The notes under the pieces are model-generated. The model saw nothing but the letters and a program-made list of their open reading frames with translations, ran no database searches and was not told the DNA's origin. The position numbers and the translations under genes were made by a program. From positions 1 through 64,000 of the forward strand of contig NZ_JAANAS010000032.1 in the NCBI RefSeq assembly GCF_011089875.1: 64,000 nt of DNA, in the 5' to 3' direction. The stretch's first letter is position 1. Every line of letters starts with the position of its first letter. The DNA is from Psychroflexus maritimus. GTDB lineage: Bacteria > Bacteroidota > Bacteroidia > Flavobacteriales > Flavobacteriaceae. Below, piece by piece: positions 27,843 to 35,087 of this stretch.

Positions 27843-29459
27843 ATGAATTTTATTTTCAAACATCCATTAGTAAGCTTATTCATTTTTTGTTTGCTTTCGT
27901 TTTTTATGTACCTCAACCTTATGCCTGTTTCAATCATGGAAGCACGTAACTTTCTTGTTACTCGTGAAATGTTGTTGGACGGAAATTGGTTCCTTACTAC
28001 CATGAACGGTCTTCCTAGGTATGAAAAACCTCCATTACCTGCTTGGATAACTTCACTTTTTGTTCAAGGAAACATAGATAACGTATTTTGGTACCGATTA
28101 CCTACATCTATTATGAGTAGCTTAGGAGTGTTTCTCTTTTATTTCCTAACAAAAACCTTGACTCAAAACAAGAGGTTAAGCTTGGTTAGCGCCCTTGTTT
28201 TAGGATCTTCTTTTTATTATTATTCTATTCAATTAGAAGCTCCTTCAGATATGTTTACCCATGTTTTTATGCTAGTAGGTATTTTGTTTTTAATCAAACT
28301 ATTTAGTAAAAAGACTAATTTTTTAATCTACTTCACAATAAGTGCTCTTGGTATTGCTGCATCAATTCTTAGCAAAGGTCCTGTGAGTTTGTATGCTTTA
28401 TTTTTACCTTTTCTCCTGGCCTACATTATTGTTTATCGACTAAAGCTTAAACAATCATTTTACTTAGTTGGCGCATTAATTGCAGGTATTGCTATAGGAG
28501 GTTCATGGTATTTGTACGTTAGATACGCTGATGCAGAGGCCTTTTTAGAAGTAGCTTCTCGTGAGTCTGGCAATTGGACAAGCTACAATGTTAGGCCATT
28601 TTATTATTATTGGAGTTTTTTCATACAGTCTGGAATTTGGACAATTCCTGCCTTACTTAGTTTATTTTACCCTTATTATAAAAACAAAGTTTACCACAAA
28701 AAAACCTATTTATTTTCTTGGTTATGGACTATTATTGCTCTTATCCTCTTAAGTCTTATTCCAGAGAAAAAGTCCCGCTATCTTGTACCTGTTTTATTTC
28801 CATTAGCTTTAACTACAGCTCAATTTATCTATTATCAGTGGAAACAACTTAAACACGACAAACTTAGTAGAATTAGTGTTTATTTTCACTACGTTTTGCT
28901 TCTAATTATTTGTGCAGCAACGCTTGTCGTTCCTTTTTTTCTCAAAGGACACAGCAGTACCTTTTGGATTTGGTACATTCTGCTTGCAGCGGGTGGTATT
29001 GGGATAGGTGTTTTTATAACTCGACATTTAGTGCATAAAAAATTTCGTCTGCTTTTTTTGGGAAATATTTTTTTAATTTTCCTTTTTACATGCATTGGAA
29101 ACTATGGTTTTTCATTTTCATTCAATCAATTAAACCATCCCCCAGTATCAGAAATAAGCACGGTGTTAAAAGATGAAAAAGTATTTTATTTTGAAGAAAT
29201 TCGTCCAGAAATTATATGGGAAACACAAACCAAGAGTACTATTTTTTCAATTGAAAACCCTCCAAGTTTAAATCAGTTTTTAGTTATAGTAACCGAGAGC
29301 AATAAGCCATCTTTTTTAGAAAATCTTCCTAGTGAATTGATTGTTGAAAAAACGAAAACCTTTGAAAGTAGTTATATCAACAACAAAAGGAATATAAGAA
29401 ATAAACACAACTTTATTCATCATGTATATTTAGTTTCTAATCCCAAATTAAAAAATTAA
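27843..29459 (+). CDS. ArnT-like family 39 glycosyltransferase
   Basis: A 538-residue polytopic GT-C transferase expected to take a sugar from a polyprenyl-phosphate donor on the periplasmic face and attach it to lipid A or another acceptor. ATG 27843 is preferred over TTG 27840. The N-terminal helix is followed by a first periplasmic loop with the acidic pair region MEARNFLVTREML, and RYEKPPLPAW matches the PMT_2/ArnT signature. There are around ten to twelve helices to about residue 430, then a short soluble tail. Last gene of the operon, 4 nt after the LAB_N stop. The acceptor is unknown; lipid A is the best guess. Confidence 0.85.
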   Translation: MNFIFKHPLVSLFIFCLLSFFMYLNLMPVSIMEARNFLVTREMLLDGNWFLTTMNGLPRYEKPPLPAWITSLFVQGNIDNVFWYRLPTSIMSSLGVFLFYFLTKTLTQNKRLSLVSALVLGSSFYYYSIQLEAPSDMFTHVFMLVGILFLIKLFSKKTNFLIYFTISALGIAASILSKGPVSLYALFLPFLLAYIIVYRLKLKQSFYLVGALIAGIAIGGSWYLYVRYADAEAFLEVASRESGNWTSYNVRPFYYYWSFFIQSGIWTIPALLSLFYPYYKNKVYHKKTYLFSWLWTIIALILLSLIPEKKSRYLVPVLFPLALTTAQFIYYQWKQLKHDKLSRISVYFHYVLLLIICAATLVVPFFLKGHSSTFWIWYILLAAGGIGIGVFITRHLVHKKFRLLFLGNIFLIFLFTCIGNYGFSFSFNQLNHPPVSEISTVLKDEKVFYFEEIRPEIIWETQTKSTIFSIENPPSLNQFLVIVTESNKPSFLENLPSELIVEKTKTFESSYINNKRNIRNKHNFIHHVYLVSNPKLKN

Positions 29460-29601
29460 TCTAACTATGTCCATATACTAGTTATTTCAAATGATAAATA
29501 GTGTTATTTCTTGATACTTCATTTAAACTTTACATCAACTCTTAGCAGAATTAAAGTTAGTTTTATTGACTAAGTACTACAAGCCTATGATTCCTGTAAT
29601 T

Positions 29602-30420
29602 CTAATTAGTTTCCAATTGAATCCAGATCGGCAAGTGATCTGAAATTTTTCTGGCTAATTTGATGTCATCAAAATCCTTATAAAAACGAACAATACCTTG
29701 GTCTAGGATTTTGATTTTGTTCTGCGGAAAAATAAAGTGGTCATAAACTTTAGACAAGCAGTCACCTTCTTTTTGAGTATCACATTTCATTTTGAGTGAA
29801 GTCTTTTCGCCCTTAAAAGCCAACGCATACCCCATTTTTTTCAAGGGATTAAAAACAGTATGGTGGTCAACTAAATTGAAATCACCCATAAACACTAAAG
29901 TTTCATTAGGGTATAAACTAGGATAATTTTTGAAGTGTTTAACTTCACCTTCAGGTTGTTTTTTTGTGGGAACTGCATGAAAATTAAACAAGGTAATTTG
30001 TTCATTTTCAACTAAAAAACGAATAACATAAGGTTCGCGTTCAATCTCATTTACATAATTTTGATCCAAAAAAGCCTTTCCCTGAAGCTTTACTTTACTT
30101 GTTTTCCAAAGGTAGGCATAGCGTTCACTGCTGTAAGGAGAACTTTGAGTAGGAAGACTAATTTTATAGTCCCATTTACTTCCTTTTCTATTTAATTCAT
30201 CAGCCAATTGAGCTACCGCCTGAGCACCACCATCTCCGGCAACCACTTCTTGAATAGCAATAACATCAAAGTCTCTAAGCACTTCAGCCATATAAGCAAT
30301 GTTATTTTTGCTTTTAGATTTTCCTAAATGTTGAATATTCCAAGAAGCTAAATTTAGTTGAGCAATTCCTAGTTGAAAGCTTAGAAAAACTAAGCTTAAT
30401 GTGATAAATTTTAGTTTCAT
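29602..30420 (-). CDS. Secreted endonuclease/exonuclease/phosphatase family protein
   Basis: A 272-residue exported protein of the DNase I-like superfamily. Signal peptide 1-20. Catalytic motifs are intact: the Asn of ASWNIQHLG, the metal-binding Glu in VIAIQEV, the central FNFHAVPTKK, FMGDFNLVDHH with the Asp-x-Asn pair, and the C-terminal SDHLPIW with the catalytic Asp-His. It probably degrades extracellular DNA, although lipid or sugar phosphate substrates cannot be excluded. Monocistronic. Confidence 0.88.
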   Translation of the reverse strand: MKLKFITLSLVFLSFQLGIAQLNLASWNIQHLGKSKSKNNIAYMAEVLRDFDVIAIQEVVAGDGGAQAVAQLADELNRKGSKWDYKISLPTQSSPYSSERYAYLWKTSKVKLQGKAFLDQNYVNEIEREPYVIRFLVENEQITLFNFHAVPTKKQPEGEVKHFKNYPSLYPNETLVFMGDFNLVDHHTVFNPLKKMGYALAFKGEKTSLKMKCDTQKEGDCLSKVYDHFIFPQNKIKILDQGIVRFYKDFDDIKLARKISDHLPIWIQLETN

Positions 30421-30799
30421 ATTTTTATTTTTGCTTTAGGTAAGTGATCAATTCAATTGGGTTTCTTCAGTCTGATTGCTTGGTTCTTTCCATTAAACCA
30501 AAGGCAATTATCTTATGCAATAATAAGCTTTATTGATTAATTTTTAAGTAGCTTAATAACGACTTTTAATTTTAATGTATGAAATAATCATCAAAATTTG
30601 TGTTTAGGTGAGTTTAAAGAACCAACTGATTTAGGATTTTTTTCTCATACCATCCTTATCATTTGAATCAAAATAGCTAATATTGTAATGATTTAATCAA
30701 ATAATTAAAACTTAAGCTTCTTTATCTAATCTGGTTAGATTTGCTGATGAGGGTTGGGCTTCATTTGAAAAAAAAATATTGTTTACAAATTATATTTAT
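30421..30799. other. Non-coding left boundary of the toxin-antitoxin island
   Basis: About 380 nt of AT-rich sequence between the nuclease gene and the first antitoxin promoter. A small palindrome-like aatctggttagatt lies around 30727-30741. No repeat-family copy and no reading frame is seen. Confidence 0.45.
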
Positions 30800-30807
30800 T
30801 ATTTTTG
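30800..30807 (+). promoter_or_regulatory. -7 element for the first antitoxin
   Basis: TATTTTTG, with a TTG-containing -33 region (30779-30781) 21 nt upstream; a good Bacteroidota promoter 18 nt before ATG 30825. Confidence 0.6.
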
Positions 30808-30824
30808 AAATATAAATTAAACCT

Positions 30825-31046
30825 ATGGATATTCAAGCTGAAAAAATACAACTTGCTAAACTTTTATTAGAAACAGAAAACTTGAATATTATCAAATCTG
30901 TAAAAAAGATTTTTAAGCAAAACAAGGTATTTGATTTTTGGGATGAACTTTCGCCTGAGCAAAAAAAAGAGATTGAAAAAGCATCAATTGAAATTGAGAA
31001 TGGAGAAATTGTCGATTATGATTCTTTTATGCAAAAACATAGATAA
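30825..31046 (+). CDS. Antitoxin of a RelE/ParE-type module (toxin broken)
   Basis: A 73-residue acidic/helical protein with the shape of small antitoxins that precede RelE/ParE toxins: an N-terminal IQAEKIQLAKLLLETEN helix, then FWDELSPEQKKEIEKASIEIENGE and the toxin-binding tail VDYDSFMQKHR. It directly abuts the degenerate toxin sequence at 31047. With its toxin disrupted it is a solitary antitoxin, perhaps kept as an autoregulator or anti-addiction factor (inference). Confidence 0.7.
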   Translation: MDIQAEKIQLAKLLLETENLNIIKSVKKIFKQNKVFDFWDELSPEQKKEIEKASIEIENGEIVDYDSFMQKHR

Positions 31047-31350
31047 GTGAAAAGAAAAGTTGTAATCGCAAAAACTGCTGAAAAAAAAGTTAGAAAAACT
31101 TTTTGAATATCTTACAGAATAGTGGTCTGGAAAAATAAAAATTGAATTTATTCAAAAGCTTGCCCACAACATTGAAATAATAAGAAATCAGCCTGAGATT
31201 TTTCCTGAATCTAAGAAAGGAAAAAAACTAAGGCGTTGTGTTGTAACTAAACAAACGACACTTTATTATAGGTTTAATTCCAAACGAATAAATGTTGTAA
31301 CGATTTTTGATACCAGACAAAATCCGAATAAATTAGAGTCAGAAATATAA
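31047..31350 (+). pseudogene. RelE/ParE-type toxin pseudogene
   Basis: Starts at GTG 31047 directly after the antitoxin stop (VKRKVVIAKTAEKKV) and then leaves frame at an eight-A run (31081-31088), giving an early TGA. Reading on in the +1 frame restores a RelE/ParE-like body (LEKLFEYLTE, then IKIEFIQKLAHNIEIIRNQP, KGKKLRRCVVTK, TLYYRFNSKRINVVTIFDTRQNP) to TAA 31348-31350, interrupted by one in-frame TAG at 31120-31122. Removing one A from the run restores the frame, leaving only that TAG. Two lesions make it non-functional. Confidence 0.8.
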
Positions 31351-31354
31351 AACT

Positions 31355-31493
31355 GCACACAACAGCGCATAACAAAAATGGCGAATTTATTGCTGAAACG
31401 GGAGTTTTGTGTATTTTTAGAAACTTAAAGTTTAACCGAAAAACTTGCGCATTTTAAGTCGCCACTTATGTTATGCACGAACCGTCGTTGGCA
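31355..31493. repeat. Island repeat copy 1 (about 140 bp, imperfect palindrome)
   Basis: Outer arms GCATAACAAAAATGGCGA (31367-31384) and TCGCCACTTATGTTATGC (31459-31476) pair at 16 of 18 positions. The centre has TATTTTTAGAAA (31412-31423) and a TTTAACCGAAAAACTT hairpin segment. Flanking CAAC (31360-31363) and CGTTGGCAA (31485-31493) echo one another, with extra unpaired bases in the right arm. Other copies: 33159-33302, 34030-34160, 34900-34990 (partial) and 54597-54735. Confidence 0.75.
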
Positions 31494-31521
31494 ATAATTT
31501 GGAAGTGATTCGTTTTTGATG

Positions 31522-31529
31522 TATATTTG
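31522..31529 (+). promoter_or_regulatory. -7 element of the ParDE-type module
   Basis: TATATTTG followed by C, 17 nt before ATG 31547. Confidence 0.6.
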
Positions 31530-31546
31530 CACCAAAGAATAAAATT

Positions 31547-31786
31547 ATGTCAAGACAAAGTATATCATTTACCGAACTGAATGACGAATGGCTGAAAGCG
31601 CAAGTGAATAAAAATGAATATTCAAGTAAAAGCGAATTGGTAAACGATTTGATAAGACAAGCCAGAAAACAACAAATCCAAATTGATTGGGTTCGAGCCA
31701 AACTTGATAAAGCTGAAAAAAGCGGATTTACTAAAGATAATAAAAACGAAATTTTAGCTCAATCAAAGACCTTCTTGAATGGCTAA
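31547..31786 (+). CDS. ParD-like antitoxin
   Basis: A 79-residue ribbon-helix-helix type antitoxin. MSRQSISFTELNDEWLKAQV and SSKSELVNDLIRQAR fit the DNA-binding beta strand and helices of ParD/CC2985 proteins. The C-terminal part (IDWVRAKLDKAEKSGFT, ending in LNG) is the toxin-wrapping tail. It has its own promoter and overlaps the toxin gene by 8 nt, the classical antitoxin-first order. Confidence 0.88.
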   Translation: MSRQSISFTELNDEWLKAQVNKNEYSSKSELVNDLIRQARKQQIQIDWVRAKLDKAEKSGFTKDNKNEILAQSKTFLNG

Positions 31787-32066
31787 ATACAGATTAAGTA
31801 ACGAAGCTAAAAACGATTTAATACGAATTCATCAATATGGAGTTGAAAAATTCGGAATGACTCAAGCGGATAAGTATTTTGAATCGTTTTTTGAATATTT
31901 CGACATTATTGCCCAAAGACCTTTTTCATTTGAACCAGTTGACTACATAAAAAATGACTACAGGCGCTGTGTTTGTGGAATTGACAGCATTTATTTTAAA
32001 GTAAATGAAGATATTGTAGAAATAATGGCAATTGTCGGAAGACAAGATTTGAATAAAAAACTGTAA
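31779..32066 (+). CDS. ParE/RelE-family toxin
   Basis: A 95-residue toxin of the RelE/ParE superfamily. Family pattern: YRLSNEAKNDLIRIHQYGVEKFG at the N-terminus, FFEYFDIIAQRPFSFEPVDYIKNDYRRCVCGID in the middle and a closing EIMAIVGRQD strand. The ParE subgroup (gyrase poison) is the likeliest given the ParD partner, but mRNA interferase activity cannot be excluded. The reading frame is intact. It starts inside the antitoxin gene, so the pair is translationally coupled. Confidence 0.88.
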   Translation: MAKYRLSNEAKNDLIRIHQYGVEKFGMTQADKYFESFFEYFDIIAQRPFSFEPVDYIKNDYRRCVCGIDSIYFKVNEDIVEIMAIVGRQDLNKKL

Positions 32067-32476
32067 ACTGAATTAATAAAAACTGTTGCAAACAGCTAAG
32101 TTTTCGTTGCGTCCGCAGGACGGATCCCGAGTAATTCGGGAAAAACAATGTTGAACTGAACCCTTCGATTCAGCAAAAAATCTAGTAAAAAATCATCAAC
32201 TGGGAATGTCGTTTTTTGGATGCACTATTTTGAGTGGCTATGCTGAGTGTTTTGTTTTTTTACATATTTCTTCTTAATTTTAGCTAAAATGATTACTGTT
32301 GTAGTGAATTAATCAAACTTAAAACAAAAGAACTTGTGAATATTAAAACTATTAGTAAGATAAATAAGTCAGAGTTTGGGATATATACGAGTTGTGTGTA
32401 ATGCACGAAAATCCTATTAAAAATAAAATTGTTTCCTAAAAAAGAAACACATATCTTTGCCAAAACAACTGATTGA
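32067..32476. other. Non-coding segment with small hairpins inside the toxin-antitoxin island
   Basis: About 410 nt. It contains two compact palindromes, GTCCGCAGGAC (32111-32121) and TCCCGA/TCGGGA arms (32125-32141). The left end (tgcaaacagc) and right end (gtaatgcacgaaaatcc, from 32399) vaguely resemble the ends of the island repeat, so it may be a repeat split by an insertion. The HigB promoter TATCTTTG is at 32452-32459. Confidence 0.4.
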
Positions 32477-32815
32477 ATGAATCAAAAATTTAAGGTTGAG
32501 TTGATGGACGAAGTTGATGAGTTCTTAAACGAACTGAACGAAAAGGCTCGGAAGAAAATAATTTACAATATGCGGAAAGCTCAAGTAATAAATGACAGTG
32601 AACTTTTCAAAAAGCTAGATGACAATGTTTGGGAATTTAGAACTCTTCACAATAAGACCTACTACCGACTTTTTGCTTTCTGGGATAAAACCGACAAAAC
32701 TGAGACTGTTGTTGTTTCTACTCATGGTATCGAAAAGAAAACGGCTAAAACACCGCCTAAAGAAATTAAAAAGACTGAACGGATTATGAAACAATATTTT
32801 GACTCTAAAAAATAA
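32477..32815 (+). CDS. HigB-type (Gp49-like RelE superfamily) toxin
   Basis: A 112-residue toxin of the phage-derived Gp49-like/HigB group. VELMDEVDEFLNELNEKARKKIIYNMRKAQ is the N-terminal helix pair. WEFRTLHNKTYYRLFAFWDK is the conserved beta core with Arg residues expected to contact RNA. VVSTHGIEKKTAKTPPKEI, then ERIMKQYF, completes the domain. The frame is intact. Toxin-first order, with the antitoxin 4 nt downstream, is typical of HigBA. It has its own promoter (32452-32459). Confidence 0.88.
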   Translation: MNQKFKVELMDEVDEFLNELNEKARKKIIYNMRKAQVINDSELFKKLDDNVWEFRTLHNKTYYRLFAFWDKTDKTETVVVSTHGIEKKTAKTPPKEIKKTERIMKQYFDSKK

Positions 32816-32819
32816 TATT

Positions 32820-33149
32820 ATGAACAATAAAAAAATTAAAACAAAAAGCTTAGACGAAATTACCGATAAATATATTGGCGAGATCGGAACACCAGAAAGA
32901 GACGAATTTGAAAACGAATTACGTCTTGATTTGATTGGACAAGCAATAAAAAAAGCTCGAAAGGAAAGAAAGCTAACTCAGGCTCAACTCGGAAAATTAG
33001 TTGGAGTTCAAAAAGCACAGATTTCAAAAATCGAGAACAATTTAACGGATGCCCGATTTGAAACAATTTTAAAAGTATTTAGAGCACTTAACGCAAAAAT
33101 CAATTTCAACGTTGAACTGCTGAATCAAAACTTGAACGTAGCAAGCTGA
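32820..33149 (+). CDS. HigA-type XRE antitoxin
   Basis: A 109-residue antitoxin with a helix-turn-helix XRE domain at about 40-95: LIGQAIKKARKERKLTQAQL, then VGVQKAQISKIENN (recognition helix) and ARFETILKVFRALNAKI. The N-terminal 35 residues (KSLDEITDKYIGEIGTPERDEFE) are the toxin-binding part. The start is ATG 32820; a longer frame would require TTG 32799 inside the toxin gene. It likely represses its own operon. Confidence 0.88.
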   Translation: MNNKKIKTKSLDEITDKYIGEIGTPERDEFENELRLDLIGQAIKKARKERKLTQAQLGKLVGVQKAQISKIENNLTDARFETILKVFRALNAKINFNVELLNQNLNVAS

Positions 33150-33158
33150 AAAAAGCAC

Positions 33159-33302
33159 TACACACAACAATATGTATCTTCAATGGCGAAATTTGGTGCT
33201 CAACCGAAAAAGTTTGGGATTTTTAGAAAATTAAAACCTTAACCGAATGGAAAGTGCATGTTAAGTCGCCACTTCTGTTATGCGCAGACTCCCGTTGGCA
33301 AA
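33159..33302. repeat. Island repeat copy 2
   Basis: Starts tacacacaac and ends cccgttggcaa, with AATGGCGAA (33182-33190), ATTTTTAGAAA (33219-33229), CTTAACCGAA and the right arm GTCGCCACTTCTGTTATGC matching copy 1. About 145 bp, between the first HigBA module and the second. Confidence 0.7.
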
Positions 33303-33372
33303 CATTTAAATCTGACAAATAGTTTACAATTAACGAAACTTTTTATATCTTTGAATCGTAATAATAAAATGA

Positions 33373-33729
33373 ATGATAAAACGATTTGAAACAAGACTTT
33401 TGAAACAAGACTTTTGAAACAAGACTTTTGAATTTGTTCAAAAGCAAGACTTAAAAGTTAGAAAGAAAATATTTCAGAATATAAGAAGAGCCGAACAACA
33501 TTCCGACCCGAAATTCTTCAAAAAATTGACAAATGAAATTTGGGAATTTAGAACATTATATTCAGGAATCCAATACAGACTTTTAGCCTTTTGGGACAAA
33601 GAAGACAAATCCGAAACTCTTGTTTTTGCTACACACGGAATTGTTAAGAAAACAAGTAAAGTGGACAAAAAAGAAATTGATAAAGCCGATAAGATTAGAG
33701 CGAATTATCTAAAAAACAAAAAGAAATGA
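33373..33729 (+). pseudogene. HigB-type toxin disrupted by a 14-bp tandem repeat
   Basis: Homologous to the toxin at 32477, with the same core (EIWEFRTLYSGIQYRLLAFWDK, then FATHGIVKKTSKVDKKEI). From ATG 33373 (MIKRFETRLLKQDF) the frame hits TGA at 33415-33417, because the 14-mer gaaacaagactttt is present three times (33388-33429). Beyond it the same frame continues through VQKQDLKVRKKIFQNIRRAEQ to the stop at 33727-33729. The only later start is TTG 33526, giving 67 residues without the N-terminal helices. Its promoter TATCTTTG (33346-33353) is intact. Probably inactive. Confidence 0.75.
33388..33429. repeat. Three tandem copies of a 14-bp unit
   Basis: Unit gaaacaagactttt at 33388-33401, 33402-33415 and 33416-33429, all identical, inside the 5' end of the second HigB-type toxin gene. 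By hand translation, one, two or four copies do not restore the frame from ATG 33373. Confidence 0.9.
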
Positions 33730-34013
33730 AAAGTTACAAATTAGACGAAGCAGAAGACCTTTTGATAGGAGAGAAAGGAACGAAAGAAAGAGACGAATAT
33801 GAATTTGAGCTTAAACTTGAACTCATAGGCGATATGATTAAAACTGCCAGAAGAAAAAGAAAACTGACACAGGAACAATTGGGCGAACTGGTTGGTGTTA
33901 AAAAAGCTCAAATTTCGAGACTTGAAAATAGTACTGGAAATGTGACTTTTGAGACTGTAATGCGAATTTTCAATGCTTTGGGAGCAAAATTGAATTTAAA
34001 CTTACAACTCTAA
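33726..34013 (+). CDS. HigA-type XRE antitoxin (partner toxin disrupted)
   Basis: A 95-residue antitoxin close to the one at 32820: KLDEAEDLLIGEKGTKERDEYEFELKLELIGDMI at the front, then a helix-turn-helix (KRKLTQEQLGELVGVKKAQISRLEN and VTFETVMRIFNALGAKL). It overlaps the toxin stop by 4 nt (ATGA). The frame is intact although the toxin upstream is broken, as expected if an antitoxin is retained while the toxin decays. Confidence 0.87.
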   Translation: MKSYKLDEAEDLLIGEKGTKERDEYEFELKLELIGDMIKTARRKRKLTQEQLGELVGVKKAQISRLENSTGNVTFETVMRIFNALGAKLNLNLQL

Positions 34014-34029
34014 ATAAATAAACGATTTT

Positions 34030-34160
34030 CCAACAGCGCATAACAAAAATGGCGAGATTTATAATTGAAACGAAAATTTTGGTATTTTTAGAAAGTAAAA
34101 GTTTAACCGAAACTTTCATGTATTTTTAGCCCCCACTAACCATACACAAACCTTTGCCCA
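34030..34160. repeat. Island repeat copy 3
   Basis: CCAACAGCGCATAACAAAA (34030-34048), then ATGGCGAGA, TATTTTTAGAAA (34083-34094) and GTTTAACCGAAACTTT are nearly identical to copy 1. The right arm has diverged (CCCCCACTAACCATACAC) and ends with cctttgcccataatgct. That end is an inverted match (13 of 14) to agcactatgggcaa at 34899-34912, at the other end of the third HigBA unit. Confidence 0.7.
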
Positions 34161-34232
34161 TAATGCTGAAAAAACCGAAAAGTTATCATAATGGTAATTT
34201 TTTTGATCATATTTGCATCAAAAAAGTTTATA

Positions 34233-34526
34233 TTGAAAATATTTTCGAGGGGAACATTACGAGATTTTTGGGAAAAACACGGTGATTGTGAATTTCAACT
34301 TAAAGCTTGGTATCGTGAAACCGAGAAATCAAATTGGAAAACGATTAACGAATTGAAATCTGAATACCCAAATGCAAGTATTTTAAAAGATAATCGAATT
34401 GTATTCAACATCAAAGGTAATGACTATCGACTGATTGTAAAATTCAACTTTGAATATCAACTTGCTTGGATTCGATTCATTGGAACATACGCAGAATACG
34501 ATAACATTAACCCAAACGAGATTTAA
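34233..34526 (+). CDS. HigB-family toxin
   Basis: A 98-residue mRNA-interferase-type toxin of the true HigB family: LKIFSRGTLRDFWEKHGDCEFQLKAWYRE, then NWKTINELKSEYPNASILKDNRIVFNIKGNDYRLIVKFNF and IRFIGTYAEYD. The start chosen is TTG 34233, which aligns with the family N-terminus (M-K/R-I-F-S). The longer frame from 34191 would begin upstream of the near-consensus -7 element CATATTTG (34208-34215). The antitoxin follows after one base. Confidence 0.85.
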   Translation: MKIFSRGTLRDFWEKHGDCEFQLKAWYRETEKSNWKTINELKSEYPNASILKDNRIVFNIKGNDYRLIVKFNFEYQLAWIRFIGTYAEYDNINPNEI

Positions 34527-34527
34527 A

Positions 34528-34884
34528 ATGGAAATAAAACCTATAAGAAACGAAGCTGACTACAAAAATGCTCTTGAACGTTTGGAAGTGATTTTTGATG
34601 CAAAACGTGGAACAAAAGAAGGCGATGAACTCGAAATTTTGTCGATTTTGATAGATAACTATGAAAGTGAAAACTACCCAATCGAAATGCCCGATCCCAT
34701 ATCAGCAATTAATTTCAGAATGGAACAAATGGGTCTGAAACAAAAAGACTTGGTGGAAATGATTGGCTATAAAAGTCGAGTGAGTGAAATAATGAATAAA
34801 AAGCGAAAATTGACTTTGGATATGATTCGAAAATTAAATACGAGTTTAAAAATTCCTACTGAAGTTTTAATTCAGGATTACTAA
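34528..34884 (+). CDS. HigA-family antitoxin
   Basis: A 118-residue antitoxin with ATG 34528 one base after the toxin stop. The N-terminal ~55 residues (IRNEADYKNALERLEVIFDAKRGTKEGDELEIL) are the HigA signature. The XRE domain at about 65-115 contains MEQMGLKQKDLVEMIG and SRVSEIMNKKRKLTLDMIRKL. It should bind DNA and repress the pair. A longer frame from 34450 overlaps the toxin and is not needed. Confidence 0.88.
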   Translation: MEIKPIRNEADYKNALERLEVIFDAKRGTKEGDELEILSILIDNYESENYPIEMPDPISAINFRMEQMGLKQKDLVEMIGYKSRVSEIMNKKRKLTLDMIRKLNTSLKIPTEVLIQDY

Positions 34885-34899
34885 CAAATTTACTGAAAG

Positions 34900-34990
34900 C
34901 ACTATGGGCAACAGCGTATATAGCGGTATAAGTGTCAAACCCAAAGTTTTTGTATTTTTAGAAACGTAATACATACAAATCTTAGTTCAA
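34900..34990. repeat. Island repeat copy 4 (partial)
   Basis: gggcaacagcgtatatagcgg, then tgtcaaacccaaagtttttg and TATTTTTAGAAA (34953-34964) followed by a diverged right half. It closes the third HigBA unit. Confidence 0.55.
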
Positions 34991-35055
34991 ATTTGTAATT
35001 TCCTCTCACTCTCTAATAATCATGAAATAATACTCAAGCATACTCATTAAATTTT

Positions 35056-35063
35056 TATATTTG
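35056..35063 (+). promoter_or_regulatory. -7 element for lgt
   Basis: TATATTTG (TAnnTTTG) 25 nt upstream of ATG 35088. Confidence 0.55.
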
Positions 35064-35087
35064 TCGAAATTAGAAAAAAATAAATAG

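Noticed and set aside
33388-33429. Three tandem 14-bp repeats as a CRISPR-like or phase-variation array
   Set aside because: The units are contiguous without spacers, no cas genes exist in the window, and hand translation of one to four copies does not reopen the toxin frame from ATG 33373.
30800-34990. A bona fide integron
   Set aside because: No integrase gene is in the window, and the CAAC/CGTTGG boxes match the attC R-box consensus only partly. The cassette-like interpretation is kept as a hypothesis only.
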